From Gammaproteobacteria bacterium (GTDB lineage Bacteria; Pseudomonadota; Gammaproteobacteria; UBA9214), in contig JAOTTU010000115.1 of assembly GCA_029864225.1 (NCBI GenBank), positions 1-6,014 on the forward strand: a stretch of DNA of 6,014 nt. Reading direction: 5' to 3'. Both the position numbers and the translations under genes were made by a program. Each line of letters starts with the position of its first letter. Positions within the stretch are counted from its first letter, which is position 1. This document shows positions 5,082-6,014 of this stretch, one piece after another. The notes under the pieces were generated by a model, which saw only the letters and a list, made by a program, of their open reading frames with translations, ran no database searches and was not told the DNA's origin.

Positions 5082-6014
5082 ATGAACAAGCTCGAGCAGT
5101 TGAAAACAATGACGACCGTGGTGGCTGATACCGGCGATATAGACGCCATCGGCGCCTATACACCTACAGACGCAACCACCAATCCTTCGCTGCTGTTAAA
5201 GGCCGCGCAAAAGTCCCGGTACGGACACCTGTTGCGTGACGCAATTGACTATGCCATGCAGCGCAGCGAGCTCATGGAAACCCGTGCGATTGACATGATG
5301 GATCGGCTGGCCGTGAACTTCGGGGCCGAGATACTCAATATTATCCCCGGGCGAGTCTCAACGGAGGTGGATGTCCGTCTGTCGTTCGATGCCGATGCAA
5401 CCGTCGCCCGTGCTGAAAGCCTGATGGCCCTGTACGAACAGGCAGGGGTCGATGCTTCAAGGATCCTCGTCAAGATAGCCTCCACGTGGGAGGGTATCCA
5501 GGCCGCTGGTAAACTGGAGCGGCGTGGTATCCACTGCAATTTAACCCTGATGTTCAGTCTAGCGCAGGCTATCGCCGCAGCCGAGGTTGGCGCTACCTTG
5601 ATCTCACCTTTTGTGGGACGCATCATGGACTGGTACAAGAAAGCTGATGGTGTGGATGGTTACCCGGCTGAAGCAGATCCAGGCGTTAAGTCGGTCACCC
5701 AGATATACAACTATTACAAGCATCACGGCTACGCTACGGTTGTAATGGGTGCGAGCTTCCGCAACAGCAGTGAGATCCTGGAGCTGGCTGGCTGTGACCT
5801 GCTGACTATCTCGCCCGAGTTGATGGAAGAGCTACGTGATGCCGAGGGAGATGTGCCGCGTCGCCTTGATCCGGAAAAAGCCAGGGCAATGGAGATCGCG
5901 ACGATCCCGATGCATGAATCGGCATTCCGCTGGATGATGAACGAAGATCCCATGGCCACCGAAAAGTTGGCGGAGGGCATCCGTAATTTCGCCAAGGACG
6001 CAGTAAAACTCGAG
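5082..6014 (+). CDS. Transaldolase (TalB type), 3' end cut by the window
   Basis: Cytoplasmic enzyme of the non-oxidative pentose phosphate pathway; it moves a dihydroxyacetone unit from sedoheptulose 7-phosphate to glyceraldehyde 3-phosphate through a Schiff base. 311 codons are present with no stop, ending DAVKLE; E. coli TalB is 317 residues, so about six codons are missing. Key residues align with TalB one position lower: D16 (TTVVADTGD), T32-N34 (ATTNPS), E95 (GRVSTEVD) and the Schiff-base lysine K131 (ILVKIAST). NLTLMFS and SPFVGRIMDWYK are also typical. The sequence stays colinear with TalB and has no frame break. ATG 5082 has AGAGGA at 5065-5070, 11 nt away, slightly long. The gene is separated from upstream genes by ~400 nt plus the insertion sequence and probably has its own promoter. 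Confidence 0.96.
   Translation, partial: MNKLEQLKTMTTVVADTGDIDAIGAYTPTDATTNPSLLLKAAQKSRYGHLLRDAIDYAMQRSELMETRAIDMMDRLAVNFGAEILNIIPGRVSTEVDVRLSFDADATVARAESLMALYEQAGVDASRILVKIASTWEGIQAAGKLERRGIHCNLTLMFSLAQAIAAAEVGATLISPFVGRIMDWYKKADGVDGYPAEADPGVKSVTQIYNYYKHHGYATVVMGASFRNSSEILELAGCDLLTISPELMEELRDAEGDVPRRLDPEKARAMEIATIPMHESAFRWMMNEDPMATEKLAEGIRNFAKDAVKLE

Noticed and set aside
5249..5995. Two minus-strand open frames (129 and 88 residues)
   Set aside because: Both are antisense to transaldolase, whose catalytic residues and length are all in place.

Overview
The window looks like chromosomal DNA of a proteobacterium, most likely a gammaproteobacterium. This rests on a TalB-type transaldolase, a membrane-anchored M19 dipeptidase of the proteobacterial type and an IS110-family (IS1111 group) insertion sequence. 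No phage, CRISPR or rRNA/tRNA sequence was seen. All confidently called genes lie on the + strand.

Layout. 1-476 is largely non-coding; it holds a low-complexity ACCGAA-rich stretch and one possible 46-residue ORF. 477-1619 encodes an M19 zinc dipeptidase whose best start is an ATT codon placed 7 nt after a perfect AAGGAGG. 1698-2519 and 2497-3234 are two overlapping class I SAM-dependent methyltransferase genes, probably co-transcribed, followed by a hairpin at 3243-3266. 3288-4678 is a complete IS1111-group insertion sequence of 1391 bp with 13-bp subterminal inverted repeats and an intact DEDD/Ser transposase. 4679-5081 is intergenic and contains two hairpins. 5082-6014 is transaldolase, cut by the window edge a few codons before its expected end.

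The most interesting part is the roughly 250-nt non-coding tail of the insertion sequence (4416-4662). It carries the expected features of a bridge RNA/seekRNA, and all four guide arms can be read against the actual insertion junctions. 4523-4531 is the reverse complement of the right flank, and 4548-4557 matches the left flank with one mismatch. 4600-4605 is the reverse complement of the left end of the element, and 4616-4623 is identical to the right-end junction. Each arm includes the same candidate GA core. Joining the two ends in a circle would also create a sigma70-like promoter (TTGGCA, 17 bp, TAAGAT) pointing at the transposase.

The dipeptidase, the methyltransferases and the transaldolase have no obvious shared pathway. 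The methyltransferase pair is the only convincing operon-like unit. The insertion sequence sits between it and the transaldolase and breaks no visible gene.
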